Origin: Candidatus Gordonibacter avicola
GTDB taxonomy: Bacteria; Actinomycetota; Coriobacteriia; Coriobacteriales; Eggerthellaceae
Assembly (NCBI GenBank): GCA_019113915.1
Contig: DXGM01000009.1
Location: 1-64,000, forward strand
Length of the DNA: 64,000 nt
Direction of reading: 5' to 3'
In this document: piece after piece, positions 5,363-12,961 of the stretch
Numbering within the stretch: position 1 is the first letter of the stretch
Layout of the letters: every line of letters starts with the position of its first letter
Program-made: the position numbers and the translations under genes
Notes under the pieces: model-generated
The model's input: only the letters and a program-made list of their open reading frames with translations
What the model was told of the DNA's origin: nothing
Database searches by the model: none

Positions 5363-8110
5363 ATGGAACCGCTCAGCTTTTTGAGCATGCGCAGAAACTA
5401 CGAGCGATTTCGCAGACAGAAGGGGGCGGGCGTGGACGTACCGTTTGGCAAGGCAGCAACTTCCCACAAGGAAGCGCTTCGGCAGATGTCGTCCGCGCAC
5501 TTCGACGAAGAACCTTTCGACCAGCTCACCGGCCTACGCACACGCGTGGTGTTCTTTGCTGCCGTAGAAAAGCAGCTGGCGCTAAGCCCTGCCAAGCCGT
5601 TCTGTCTCATGGCCATAGACATTGAGCACTTCAAACTGTACAACGAATGGCACGGCATGGCGGAAGGCGATGGTTTGCTGAAAGCAGTCGCAGTCGTACT
5701 TGCCCAGGTGGAGCGTGACTTTGACGCAATTGCGGGCTACCTTCTGAGTGATGACTTCTGCCTTCTTCTGCCCGACGACCCGCTCGTTCTGAGCGAGGTG
5801 CAAAAGCGTCTGTTCGACGCGATTCGCTCCTTCAATAAGGGCATGGCGTTCATGCCGGCGTTCGGCCTGTATGGCATCGACGACGCAACGGTGCCGGTGA
5901 GCACTATGTATGATCGTGCGCTCATGGCGCTTGCCTTCATCAAAGGCAACTACGCCGAACGGTCGTGCCGCTTCGAGCCCGGCATGATGCAGGAAATGGA
6001 AGAGGATCACGCACTTCTGCTGGAGGTGCAGCGCGCGCTCGCGCACGATGAATTCACCTTCCACGTGCAACCGTTGTGCGCCATATCGTCAGGCGCAATT
6101 GTAGGTGTGGAATCGCTCGCACGCTGGAACCACCCCGAGCGGGGCCTCATTCCGCCCGGGCACTTCATTCCCATGTTGGAGCGCAATGGCCTCATTACGG
6201 CGCTTGACCTGGTGGTATGGGAGAAGGCGTGCGAAACCCTACGGGCGTGGATGGATAAGGGTTTGCGCCCCGTGCCCGTGTCGGTGAACGTGTCGCGGCG
6301 CGACATCTACGCGATTGACGTGGCCGACGAACTTACTCGCCTCGCGCGTGCCTACGACGTGGAGCCGTCCCTGCTGTCGGTGGAAATTACCGAGAGCGCC
6401 TACGTGGAGGACGCGGGTAAGGTGTCTGACGTGGTGGATCGGCTACGCGCTGCGGGCTTCACCGTGCTCATGGACGACTTCGGCAGCGGTTACTCTTCGC
6501 TCAACACGCTCAAGGACCTTAACGTGGACGTGCTGAAGCTTGACATGAAGCTGCTGGGCGAAGGAATGGGTTCCTCGCAAAAGACCCGGGGCATCCTTGA
6601 GTCCGTCATCAACATGGCGCACCTCGTTGACCTGCGCATTGTGGCCGAAGGTGTGGAAACCGAAGAGCAGCGCGATTTCCTCGTGCGCGCGGGATGCTCC
6701 TACGCACAGGGCTTCGGCTTCTATCGCCCCATGCCGCCGGAGGACTTCGAGCGCCTGCTGGCTGACCCCGCGAATATCGACTATCGCTATATCGTGCCCG
6801 CGCCCATCCACGAACTGCAAATTCGCAAGATGCTCGCCGAAGGCGTGCTGAGTGATACCATGGTGGATGACATTTTGGGCCCACTTGCTTTCTACGAAGT
6901 GCACGATGGAAAAGTGCAGGTGGTAAGCGCGAATGAGCGCTACTGCCGCTTCGTGGGCATCAGTCCGCTCGATCTGGCGGATCGCCGCGAGGCGGTGCTT
7001 GACCTGGTGTATGAGGCTGATCGCGCAAGTTTCTTCGATGCGTTTGAGCGCGCTTGGAAAAACGCACCGGACGGGGCGGAGGCGGAAGTCCGCCGCATCA
7101 GGCAGGACGGCAGCACGGTGGTGGAGTCGTTCCGCGTGTTCTTCCTGCGCGAGCGCGACGGGCATCGGCTATTCTATGCGTCGCTTTCTGACGTGACCGA
7201 CCAGGTGCGACGCGCCCGCCAGCTGGAGTCTTCGCAGCGTGCGCTGTCCGCAGTAGTGGGTGTGTCGTCGAGCGATGCCGCGTTCATGAGTTTGGCTGAG
7301 GAAAACCGGCGCACGGCGGCAGCCATCTTTGCGCAGATGTCTCCGGGCGGCATGATTGGCGGCTACTGCGAAGAGGGCTTTCCGCTCTACTTCGCGAATG
7401 CGGCCATGGTGGAGTTGTTGGGCTACGACTCCTACGAGGAATTTGTTGAAGGCATTGGCGGCCTGGTGGGCAACACCATCCACCCCGACGACATGGCCTC
7501 GGTCGTGCAGGACATTGGCACCACCTATTACGCGGGGCTTGAGTACACCACCACCTACCGCATGCCGCGCAAGGACGGCACGTGGTTTTGGACGCTTGAC
7601 AAGGGCAAAGTGGTGGAAGCTGAGGACGGGCGCCTCGCCATTGTGAGTGCCTGCACCGACATTTCCGAGGTTATGGAGGCCCACCAGCAGCTCTCCGAGC
7701 GCAACGACCTGCTCATCAAGAAGAATCGCGAACTGGCGTATCTGAACGAGGACATGCCGGGCGGCTATCACCGTTGCGCCGACACGCCCGGGTTCGAATT
7801 CCTCTACGTGAGCGAGCGGTTCCTGCGAATGTTTGGCTATACGCGCGAGGATCTGGTGGAGCTGTTCGACGACAAGTTCTCCAACATGGTGCACCCGGAT
7901 GATAGGGAACTTGTGGCCGCTCAGGTGGAAACGTGGAAGCGCAACATCGATGGGACGGTAGCCATCAAGTATCGCCTGAAAGCGAAGGATGGCTACCGCT
8001 GGGTGGTCGATCAGAGTAGCTACCTTGAGTACGAAGGCACGCAGTTCATGCAGGGCGTGGTCATCGACGTGACGAACGTCGTGGGCCCACGCCCCGATGG
8101 GATTGACTAG
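5363..8110 (+). CDS. EAL-domain cyclic-di-GMP phosphodiesterase with degenerate GGDEF and PAS sensor domains
   Basis: A 915-residue soluble signalling protein. Residues ~45-215 are a GGDEF domain whose active-site motif reads LSDDF instead of GGDEF, so it should not make c-di-GMP. Residues ~220-470 are an EAL domain with the catalytic set largely kept: ESL in place of EAL, ITESAY, MDDFGSGYSSL, and AEGVET. It is therefore a likely c-di-GMP hydrolase. Three PAS-type domains follow (about 500-620, 640-760 and 785-905), each ending in a PAC-like DVT/DIS segment. Sensors placed C-terminal to the output domain are uncommon. The start could also be the ATG at 5387. Its stop codon overlaps that of the convergent 8107 gene. 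Confidence 0.85.
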   Translation: MEPLSFLSMRRNYERFRRQKGAGVDVPFGKAATSHKEALRQMSSAHFDEEPFDQLTGLRTRVVFFAAVEKQLALSPAKPFCLMAIDIEHFKLYNEWHGMAEGDGLLKAVAVVLAQVERDFDAIAGYLLSDDFCLLLPDDPLVLSEVQKRLFDAIRSFNKGMAFMPAFGLYGIDDATVPVSTMYDRALMALAFIKGNYAERSCRFEPGMMQEMEEDHALLLEVQRALAHDEFTFHVQPLCAISSGAIVGVESLARWNHPERGLIPPGHFIPMLERNGLITALDLVVWEKACETLRAWMDKGLRPVPVSVNVSRRDIYAIDVADELTRLARAYDVEPSLLSVEITESAYVEDAGKVSDVVDRLRAAGFTVLMDDFGSGYSSLNTLKDLNVDVLKLDMKLLGEGMGSSQKTRGILESVINMAHLVDLRIVAEGVETEEQRDFLVRAGCSYAQGFGFYRPMPPEDFERLLADPANIDYRYIVPAPIHELQIRKMLAEGVLSDTMVDDILGPLAFYEVHDGKVQVVSANERYCRFVGISPLDLADRREAVLDLVYEADRASFFDAFERAWKNAPDGAEAEVRRIRQDGSTVVESFRVFFLRERDGHRLFYASLSDVTDQVRRARQLESSQRALSAVVGVSSSDAAFMSLAEENRRTAAAIFAQMSPGGMIGGYCEEGFPLYFANAAMVELLGYDSYEEFVEGIGGLVGNTIHPDDMASVVQDIGTTYYAGLEYTTTYRMPRKDGTWFWTLDKGKVVEAEDGRLAIVSACTDISEVMEAHQQLSERNDLLIKKNRELAYLNEDMPGGYHRCADTPGFEFLYVSERFLRMFGYTREDLVELFDDKFSNMVHPDDRELVAAQVETWKRNIDGTVAIKYRLKAKDGYRWVVDQSSYLEYEGTQFMQGVVIDVTNVVGPRPDGID

Positions 8111-8886
8111 CAGTCGGCTGCTTCTTCAATGCAGCGCAGGGCGTTCAGGCAGCGCGGATAGCCCAGGTAGGGTACCAGCTGCGAGACTATTTTGATGAGG
8201 AATACGCGGTCGTTGCCAATGCGCAGGTTTGCGCCTATGTGCGCTTTGAGCTGCGGTTCGCAGCCACCTTGCGCGGCCAGGAAACAGAGCGTGATCATTT
8301 CGCGTTGCTGGAGGTCGAGGCCTGTGCGCGTGTACCAGTCGCCGAAGCAGTTCGCGGCGAGCCAGCGGTCGATGTGGCTTGTTTCCTCGGGCGCGCGCTC
8401 CCAGCTTTCGCGCATCTGCTCGCCGAACAGCTCCACTTGAATGTCGTTGCCGGCGGCGCGACGCGCGGTGGCCTCGGTGGTTGCCTGGCCGGGAAGGGGC
8501 AGCTTCACGCCGCGAGCCGTGAGTACGTCGTTGGCGATGCGCAGAAACGGCAGCGCGCGGCCCATGCCCAGATACGCCATGGACTGGTAGATGATTTCCT
8601 TCAACTCAACAGGTGTGACACCCACCTCAAGCGCGGCGGGTACCATGGCCTGGAAGGCCAACTCGCCCTGGCAGCCGATGATGGCCGCAAGGATGGCCAT
8701 AAGGCGCGTGCGGTCGTCGAGGTCGCTGCCGCCCGCGTCGTCGGCGTTGGCCACTTCGCCGAACACGAAGTTGTCGAAGCGCTCAATGAACTCCGGATCG
8801 GTTTCAATGAAGGGGGAAGCATAACCGGGGAACAGTTTGCCGCGGAATTCGCGCGCGGCGTCGGTGAAGTTCGGTTCGGGTTGCAT
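8107..8886 (-). CDS. Carboxymuconolactone decarboxylase family protein (tandem CMD domains)
   Basis: A 259-residue protein with two CMD/AhpD-like repeats. The first (~60-130) includes RTRLMAILAAIIGCQGELAF and VELKEIIYQSMAYLG; the second (~165-250) includes REMITLCFLAAQGG and KAHIGANLRIG. The family covers a beta-ketoadipate-pathway decarboxylase and alkylhydroperoxidase D. The paired CxxC of peroxidase members is missing (single Cys in GCQGE and GGCEPQ), which argues against AhpD activity. AAAGGA precedes the ATG at 8886. It may belong with the Fe-S aldo/keto reductase gene upstream on the same strand. Confidence 0.8.
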   Translation of the reverse strand: MQPEPNFTDAAREFRGKLFPGYASPFIETDPEFIERFDNFVFGEVANADDAGGSDLDDRTRLMAILAAIIGCQGELAFQAMVPAALEVGVTPVELKEIIYQSMAYLGMGRALPFLRIANDVLTARGVKLPLPGQATTEATARRAAGNDIQVELFGEQMRESWERAPEETSHIDRWLAANCFGDWYTRTGLDLQQREMITLCFLAAQGGCEPQLKAHIGANLRIGNDRVFLIKIVSQLVPYLGYPRCLNALRCIEEAADC

Positions 8887-9016
8887 GGTTGCGTCCTTTC
8901 GGTTGGCTGCAACGGCGCGGCACGTGCGTTGCCGCACCGTTGCATTGTTGTTTGAGGTCATTAAACACCAAAAGAGTAGGATTTTCCCAAACCTTGCAGT
9001 TTCAACACGAGCAGGG

Positions 9017-10162
9017 TCAGTTGGCGAACAGCGCCGCCGCCTGCGTCATGCGCTCGGCTATGGGCACGCCGAAGGGGCAGCGGGGTTCGCAGGCAGCGCA
9101 GGCGGTGCAGTCGGCGGCGGTGGCATCGAGCGCGTCGTAGTGGGCGCGCAGCGAGGCGGGCACTTCGTCTTGTATGGTGGCCAGGTCGTAGAACTTGTTC
9201 ACGGTGGCAATGTCGATGCCGGCCGTGCACGGTGCGCAGTGGCCGCAATACGTGCACTGGCCGAAGTAGGCGTGCTTGGGGGCGGTGGCCAGCACACTTG
9301 CGTAGTCGCGCGCGGCGTCGCCGGCGGTTTCGTAGGCCACGGCATCGTCGATGTGGGACGGCGTGTCGAAGCCTGCCATGATGCTGGCCACGGCCGGGCG
9401 CGTGAGCGCGTAGTGGATGCACTGCACCGGCGTGAGCGCCACGCCGAAGGGCGATGCCTCGGCGCTGAACAGCCGCCCGCCTGCGTAACCCTTCATGACG
9501 GTAAGCCCCACGCCCTCGCGCTCGCAGAGCGCATACAACTCGGCGCGGGCGGGGTCCATGCCGCCCAACTCATCGGCATAGTTGAACGTGAACGCCTCAT
9601 CGAGGCTCGTAGTGGCCGGCAGTAGGTCAAACGCGGGGTTCACGCTGAACATGATGACCTCAATCTCGCCGGAGAGCGCCGCGCACCGCGCCACCTCGGG
9701 CGAGTGGGTGGAAAGCCCGATGTGCCCAATAGTACCCGCGTCGCGCAGCTCACGCACATAGGCGATGAAGGGGCCGGCCATGATGCTTTCGTATTCGTCC
9801 ACGTCATCCACGTAGTGGATCATGCCCAGCTCCACATGGTCGGTGCCCAGGCGCGCGAGCAAATCCTCGAACGCGGGCCGCACCTGATCCATGTCGCGCG
9901 TGCGCGTGTACTGGCCGTTTTGCCAGGTAGAGCCAATGTGACCCTGGATAATCCACTTATCGCGCGTGTCCGCAAGCGCCGCGCCGAGGTTGCTGCGCAC
10001 CTCAGGTCCCGCCATCCAACAGTCGAGGATGTTGATGCCCGCTTCTTCGCAGCGCGCCACCACCGCGCGCACCTCTTCGGGCGACTTCTTCTCCATCCAC
10101 TCGGCGCCAAACCCAATCTCACTCACTTTGAGGCCCGTACGCCCCAGCTCGCGGTACTGCAT
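9017..10162 (-). CDS. Aldo/keto reductase with C-terminal 4Fe-4S domain
   Basis: A 381-residue protein. Residues 1-280 form the aldo/keto reductase barrel (YRELGRTGLKVSEIGFG; GHIGLSTHSPE; MKGYAGGRLF), which reduces carbonyls with NAD(P)H. The C-terminal ~100 residues carry cysteine motifs CTYCGHCAPC and CTACAACEPRCPFGVPI, a ferredoxin-like iron-sulfur extension typical of anaerobes. In this subfamily the usual AKR catalytic Tyr context is poorly conserved; here the equivalent segment reads GFGAEWMEKKSPEEV. An AAGGGGAA ribosome site precedes the ATG at 10162. Substrate is unknown. Confidence 0.85.
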   Translation of the reverse strand: MQYRELGRTGLKVSEIGFGAEWMEKKSPEEVRAVVARCEEAGINILDCWMAGPEVRSNLGAALADTRDKWIIQGHIGSTWQNGQYTRTRDMDQVRPAFEDLLARLGTDHVELGMIHYVDDVDEYESIMAGPFIAYVRELRDAGTIGHIGLSTHSPEVARCAALSGEIEVIMFSVNPAFDLLPATTSLDEAFTFNYADELGGMDPARAELYALCEREGVGLTVMKGYAGGRLFSAEASPFGVALTPVQCIHYALTRPAVASIMAGFDTPSHIDDAVAYETAGDAARDYASVLATAPKHAYFGQCTYCGHCAPCTAGIDIATVNKFYDLATIQDEVPASLRAHYDALDATAADCTACAACEPRCPFGVPIAERMTQAAALFAN

Positions 10163-10317
10163 GCTGTTCCCCTTATCTCGTGCTGGCTTTACTTCTGAGG
10201 TCATTATCAACCCTGGAGTGGGGTCACAGTCAAGCGGTGGAAGGTGAAGAAAAAAGAGCGACGTGCTTGCGTGCTGTCTTGTGCGCCAAAAGATGATGAG
10301 GCCATGCGCGCGAAGAA

Positions 10318-10565
10318 TGTGACGCGCTTACGCGCTACCCGCCGCGGCGGAGAACGCAGGTCAAGCAATGTACTCAGCCTGCGATAGAATGCGCGAATAC
10401 GTCAACCCTCGTAGGGATAATATCAGCGACGGCGCGCGCGCCTAGTCCCTTTAGGGATGCATCCGTTCGCGCGAAGCGCGAAAACGGGGACACCGATTGG
10501 GTTCTCCGCCTGCGGCGGAGCGGATGCTCTGGAGAGCATCCCTACGAGGGTAACCTAACAGGTAA
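10318..10565. repeat. Nested palindromic repeat cluster with the 69-bp repeat, copy 2
   Basis: The 10163-10609 gap has no gene. It holds a 20-bp motif (10318-10337) also found at 508-527. It also has an inverted pair, AACCCTCGTAGGGAT (10404-10418) with ATCCCTACGAGGGTA (10538-10552), that encloses ~120 bp. The 69-bp repeat at 10497-10565 is in opposite orientation to the copy at 596-664. Inner GC-rich palindromes are at 10431-10445 and 10467-10485. It abuts a truncated surface-protein gene, suggesting rearrangement at this repeat. Confidence 0.75.
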
Positions 10566-10609
10566 GGTTAATGCTATCTGCATATGTCCGCGTCATAAAG
10601 CAAGGGTAG

Positions 10610-11128
10610 GTGGGGGTCTTCTGGTGTAATAATGTGAGTGAATGCGTTGTTGATAAATGGGACAAGGATGTTGAGAGTGTGACGCTTTATGCTCATTGGA
10701 CGTTGCAGATTGACTGCGCTATTCCGACCTCGGTAGATATAGAGGTGGACGCTTCGGGTACGAGCACTACAAGCGCTACCCCTGAGTTTTCATCTTCGAC
10801 ACCTGCCGACATTAAGGTGACTGCTGTCTCAAGTACGCAGGGTGCAGATGCAGCAACGCTCTTTGCCAACAATGTTGCTATAGGGGTTGGTATTCAGCTT
10901 AAGCCTGCCTCAAGTGGCTTGCCTGTTACGGTGCCGCTTACCTCAACAGGTACCACCATTCCGAACAACGGTTGGACTATTGCTGCTGGAAGCACCACCA
11001 CACCGACCAAGTTTGCTGTTGCATTTAGCTTGTCGCTTCCGAGTGAGACTCAGCTTAACTATCGTCCCAACACGCCGGTTACTGTAGCCAACCTTTCCTA
11101 TGTGATAAAACTCGCAAGCGCTTCGTAG
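10610..11128 (+). pseudogene. C-terminal remnant of a repeat-containing surface protein
   Basis: The frame opens right after a TAG (10607-10609) with a GTG and no ribosome site. It begins mid-way through what looks like a Listeria-Bacteroides (InlB B-type) repeat: VDKWDKDVESVTLYAHW is its usual end. About 140 Ser/Thr/Ala-rich residues follow (SSTQGADAATLFANN; beta-strand-rich), with no LPxTG or membrane anchor. There is no signal peptide. Codon use is less GC-biased than in neighbouring genes. I infer a 5'-truncated adhesin-type gene, possibly broken by rearrangement at the adjacent repeat cluster. A short genuine secreted protein is unlikely. Confidence 0.6.
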
Positions 11129-11180
11129 GCTCACCACAACATTTCGCGGCAGGGGCCACCCGTCCTGTCGCACAACCCGC

Positions 11181-11209
11181 AGGCGCGCCTTCCCATCCCC
11201 GGCGCGCCT
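11181..11209. terminator. GC-rich stem-loop between convergent genes
   Basis: AGGCGCGCC (11181-11189) pairs with GGCGCGCCT (11201-11209) between the plus-strand remnant and the minus-strand cupin gene. It is followed on the plus strand by GTGTGTTTGG, a weak T-rich tail. Confidence 0.45.
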
Positions 11210-11256
11210 GTGTGTTTGGTGACTTGTGTTTTCGCTCTGGCGCGCGAACGATGCTC

Positions 11257-11709
11257 TTAATGTTCGAGATTCTCGTAGTCTTCTGCGCCTACGGGTTCGA
11301 GCCATTCGTTGGAGGTGTTTTCGCCGGGGACTTCGAAGGCGAGGTGGGAAAACCAGCTGTCCTTCGCGGCGCCGTGCCAGTGCTTCACTTCGGCGGGGAT
11401 ATGCACGACATCGCCCGGTTCGAGCGCGCGGACGGGCTTTCCCCACTCCTGATACCAGCCACGCCCGCCCACGCACACAAGCATCTGCCCGCCGCCTGAT
11501 GTGGCATGATGGATGTGCCAATGATTGCGACACCCTGGCTCAAACGTGACATTCATAAAGGGAATTTGCTCTGTGCTGACGGGAGCCAGGTAACTCTGCC
11601 CGTCAAAGAACTGCGCAAACGCGTCGTTGGGGTCGCCAATGGGGAACATGAGCGTGCTCTCGTAGACGGCGCGACTGATGTTCTGTGATGTGGTATTCGG
11701 TGCGGTCAT
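11257..11709 (-). CDS. Cupin domain protein
   Basis: A 150-residue single-domain cupin. HWHIHHATSGGGQMLVCVGG carries the first cupin motif (metal-binding His cluster), and PGDVVHIPAEVKHWHGAAKD the second. The proteins most like it are carboxymuconolactone-decarboxylase-associated or quercetinase-like cupins, but the substrate is not evident. GAGG lies 6 bases before the ATG at 11709; the upstream ATG at 11730 overlaps that site. It lies in the same strand block as an Fe-S aldo/keto reductase and a CMD protein, but is separated from them by the repeat cluster. Confidence 0.85.
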   Translation of the reverse strand: MTAPNTTSQNISRAVYESTLMFPIGDPNDAFAQFFDGQSYLAPVSTEQIPFMNVTFEPGCRNHWHIHHATSGGGQMLVCVGGRGWYQEWGKPVRALEPGDVVHIPAEVKHWHGAAKDSWFSHLAFEVPGENTSNEWLEPVGAEDYENLEH

Positions 11710-11797
11710 GAGGTACCTCTTTTCTTTCACTATCCGCTGTCAAACCCAGTGTGAACTCTGAAGCTCACTCCAAGTCAAGAGGCGGGCGAGCATTTCT

Positions 11798-12460
11798 TTA
11801 CACCTTGCAGCAGCTGGGGCAGATATCGCAGAGGAAGCAGGTGGCGCATTTAGGGTTGCGGGCTATGCAGGTTTCGCGGCCGAACAGCACCCACTGGTGG
11901 TTGATGGGGCCCCAGTATTTGCGCGGGTACAGTTTGAGCAGCGCCGTCTCGGTCTTGGCCGGCGTGTCGGCCGAGGGGCCGGCGAACTTGAGCCGATGCG
12001 CGATGCGGAACACGTGCGTGTCCACCGCGATGCCCTCCACGATGCCGAACGCTTCGTTCAGCACGACGTTCGCGGTCTTGCGACCCACACCCGGCAGCTT
12101 CTGCAGCTCGTCGATGTCGCGTGGGATCTCGCCGCCGTAGTCGGCCACCACCATCTGGGCGGCTTTGATAACGTTTGCAGCCTTCGTGTGATAGAAGCCG
12201 ATGGTGCGGATGATGTCTTCCACGTCGCGCACGTCGGCCGCCGCGAGGTCGGCCACGGTGGGGTAGCGCTCCCACAGGGCCGGCGTCACCTTGTTCACGC
12301 CCTTGTCGGTGGTCTGCGCGGACAGCAGCACGGCAATGGTCAGGCGAAACGGGTCGCCGCCGTAGATGAGCGCGCACTCGGCGGCCGGGTAGTGCTCGTT
12401 CATGCGCCGAGCCACTTCCAACGCCCGCTCCCGCTTAGTACCCACAGTCTCCCGCGCCAT
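11798..12460 (-). CDS. nth: Endonuclease III
   Basis: A 220-residue DNA glycosylase/AP lyase for oxidised pyrimidines. It shows LLSAQTTDKGVN (~residues 46-57), the helix-hairpin-helix LPGVGRKTANVVL with the catalytic lysine, the catalytic aspartate in VDTHVFR, and the C-terminal [4Fe-4S] ligands in C-x6-C-x2-C-x5-C spacing (CIARNPKCATCFLCDIC). AAGGAGG lies before the ATG. Full length for the family. Confidence 0.95.
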   Translation of the reverse strand: MARETVGTKRERALEVARRMNEHYPAAECALIYGGDPFRLTIAVLLSAQTTDKGVNKVTPALWERYPTVADLAAADVRDVEDIIRTIGFYHTKAANVIKAAQMVVADYGGEIPRDIDELQKLPGVGRKTANVVLNEAFGIVEGIAVDTHVFRIAHRLKFAGPSADTPAKTETALLKLYPRKYWGPINHQWVLFGRETCIARNPKCATCFLCDICPSCCKV

Positions 12461-12543
12461 GAAGCCTCCTTGGACAAAAGGTTCAATACTCTCAGGTACA
12501 TCAGTATAACGTCTTTCGTGGTTATCGCAGTTGACGGCTATAA

Positions 12544-12771
12544 TGGAAAAGACAGGCGTGCAGGTATACGGTTCCCGACTATTGGACCATTGGTGCGGTG
12601 TATGCGCGCTTGGTTGAAGATGTTGCCGAAAGCGACGACGTGGTTCAGGCCTTGCAGGCCGTCTACTTCTCGTGGATGGATGATGCTCTGTCGAACTATA
12701 ATTCCGATTTCTATTATCAGCCGCGCGATTACCTTGCTGCCTGCTATCGTGCCGGAGAAGTGCTTGAGTAA
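12544..12771 (+). pseudogene. Short gene remnant of unknown function
   Basis: A 75-codon open frame directly after a TAA ends at 12769-12771. It encodes an acidic helical segment (for example VYARLVEDVAESDDVV and QAVYFSWMDDALSNYNSDF) with protein-like composition. The only in-frame start is a GTG at 12598 without a ribosome site. An ATG at 12543 in the next frame reads MEKTGVQVY before needing a frameshift to join it. I infer a frameshifted or truncated small gene. A real 57-aa protein from 12598 is possible. The family is not recognised. Confidence 0.4.
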
Positions 12772-12908
12772 GCTTGGCGTACCCCTGCCGTAGCGTCTGT
12801 GATTTCTTCCTCTTGGGTGGGTTTCGCGGCGTGTGGGGTGGGCGTCGTGTAGTAGAATCGGCTGCACTTGTTCGCGCTTGCGTGGACGGGGAGAAGTAAC
12901 CTTGCAGG

Positions 12909-12930
12909 AAGCCGCGAAATGCGGCTTTTT
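12909..12930 (+). terminator. Intrinsic terminator / attenuator-like hairpin upstream of mfd
   Basis: AAGCCGC (12909-12915) and GCGGCTT (12921-12927) flank a five-base loop and are followed by a T-run. It lies 32 bases before the mfd start and downstream of a possible -10 box (TAGAAT near 12851), so it could attenuate mfd rather than only end an upstream transcript. Confidence 0.65.
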
Positions 12931-12961
12931 GTGCTGCTTTTGATACGAAAGAGGACGCACT

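Noticed and set aside
5363-8110. Active diguanylate cyclase
   Set aside because: The GGDEF motif reads LSDDF, lacking the required glycines.
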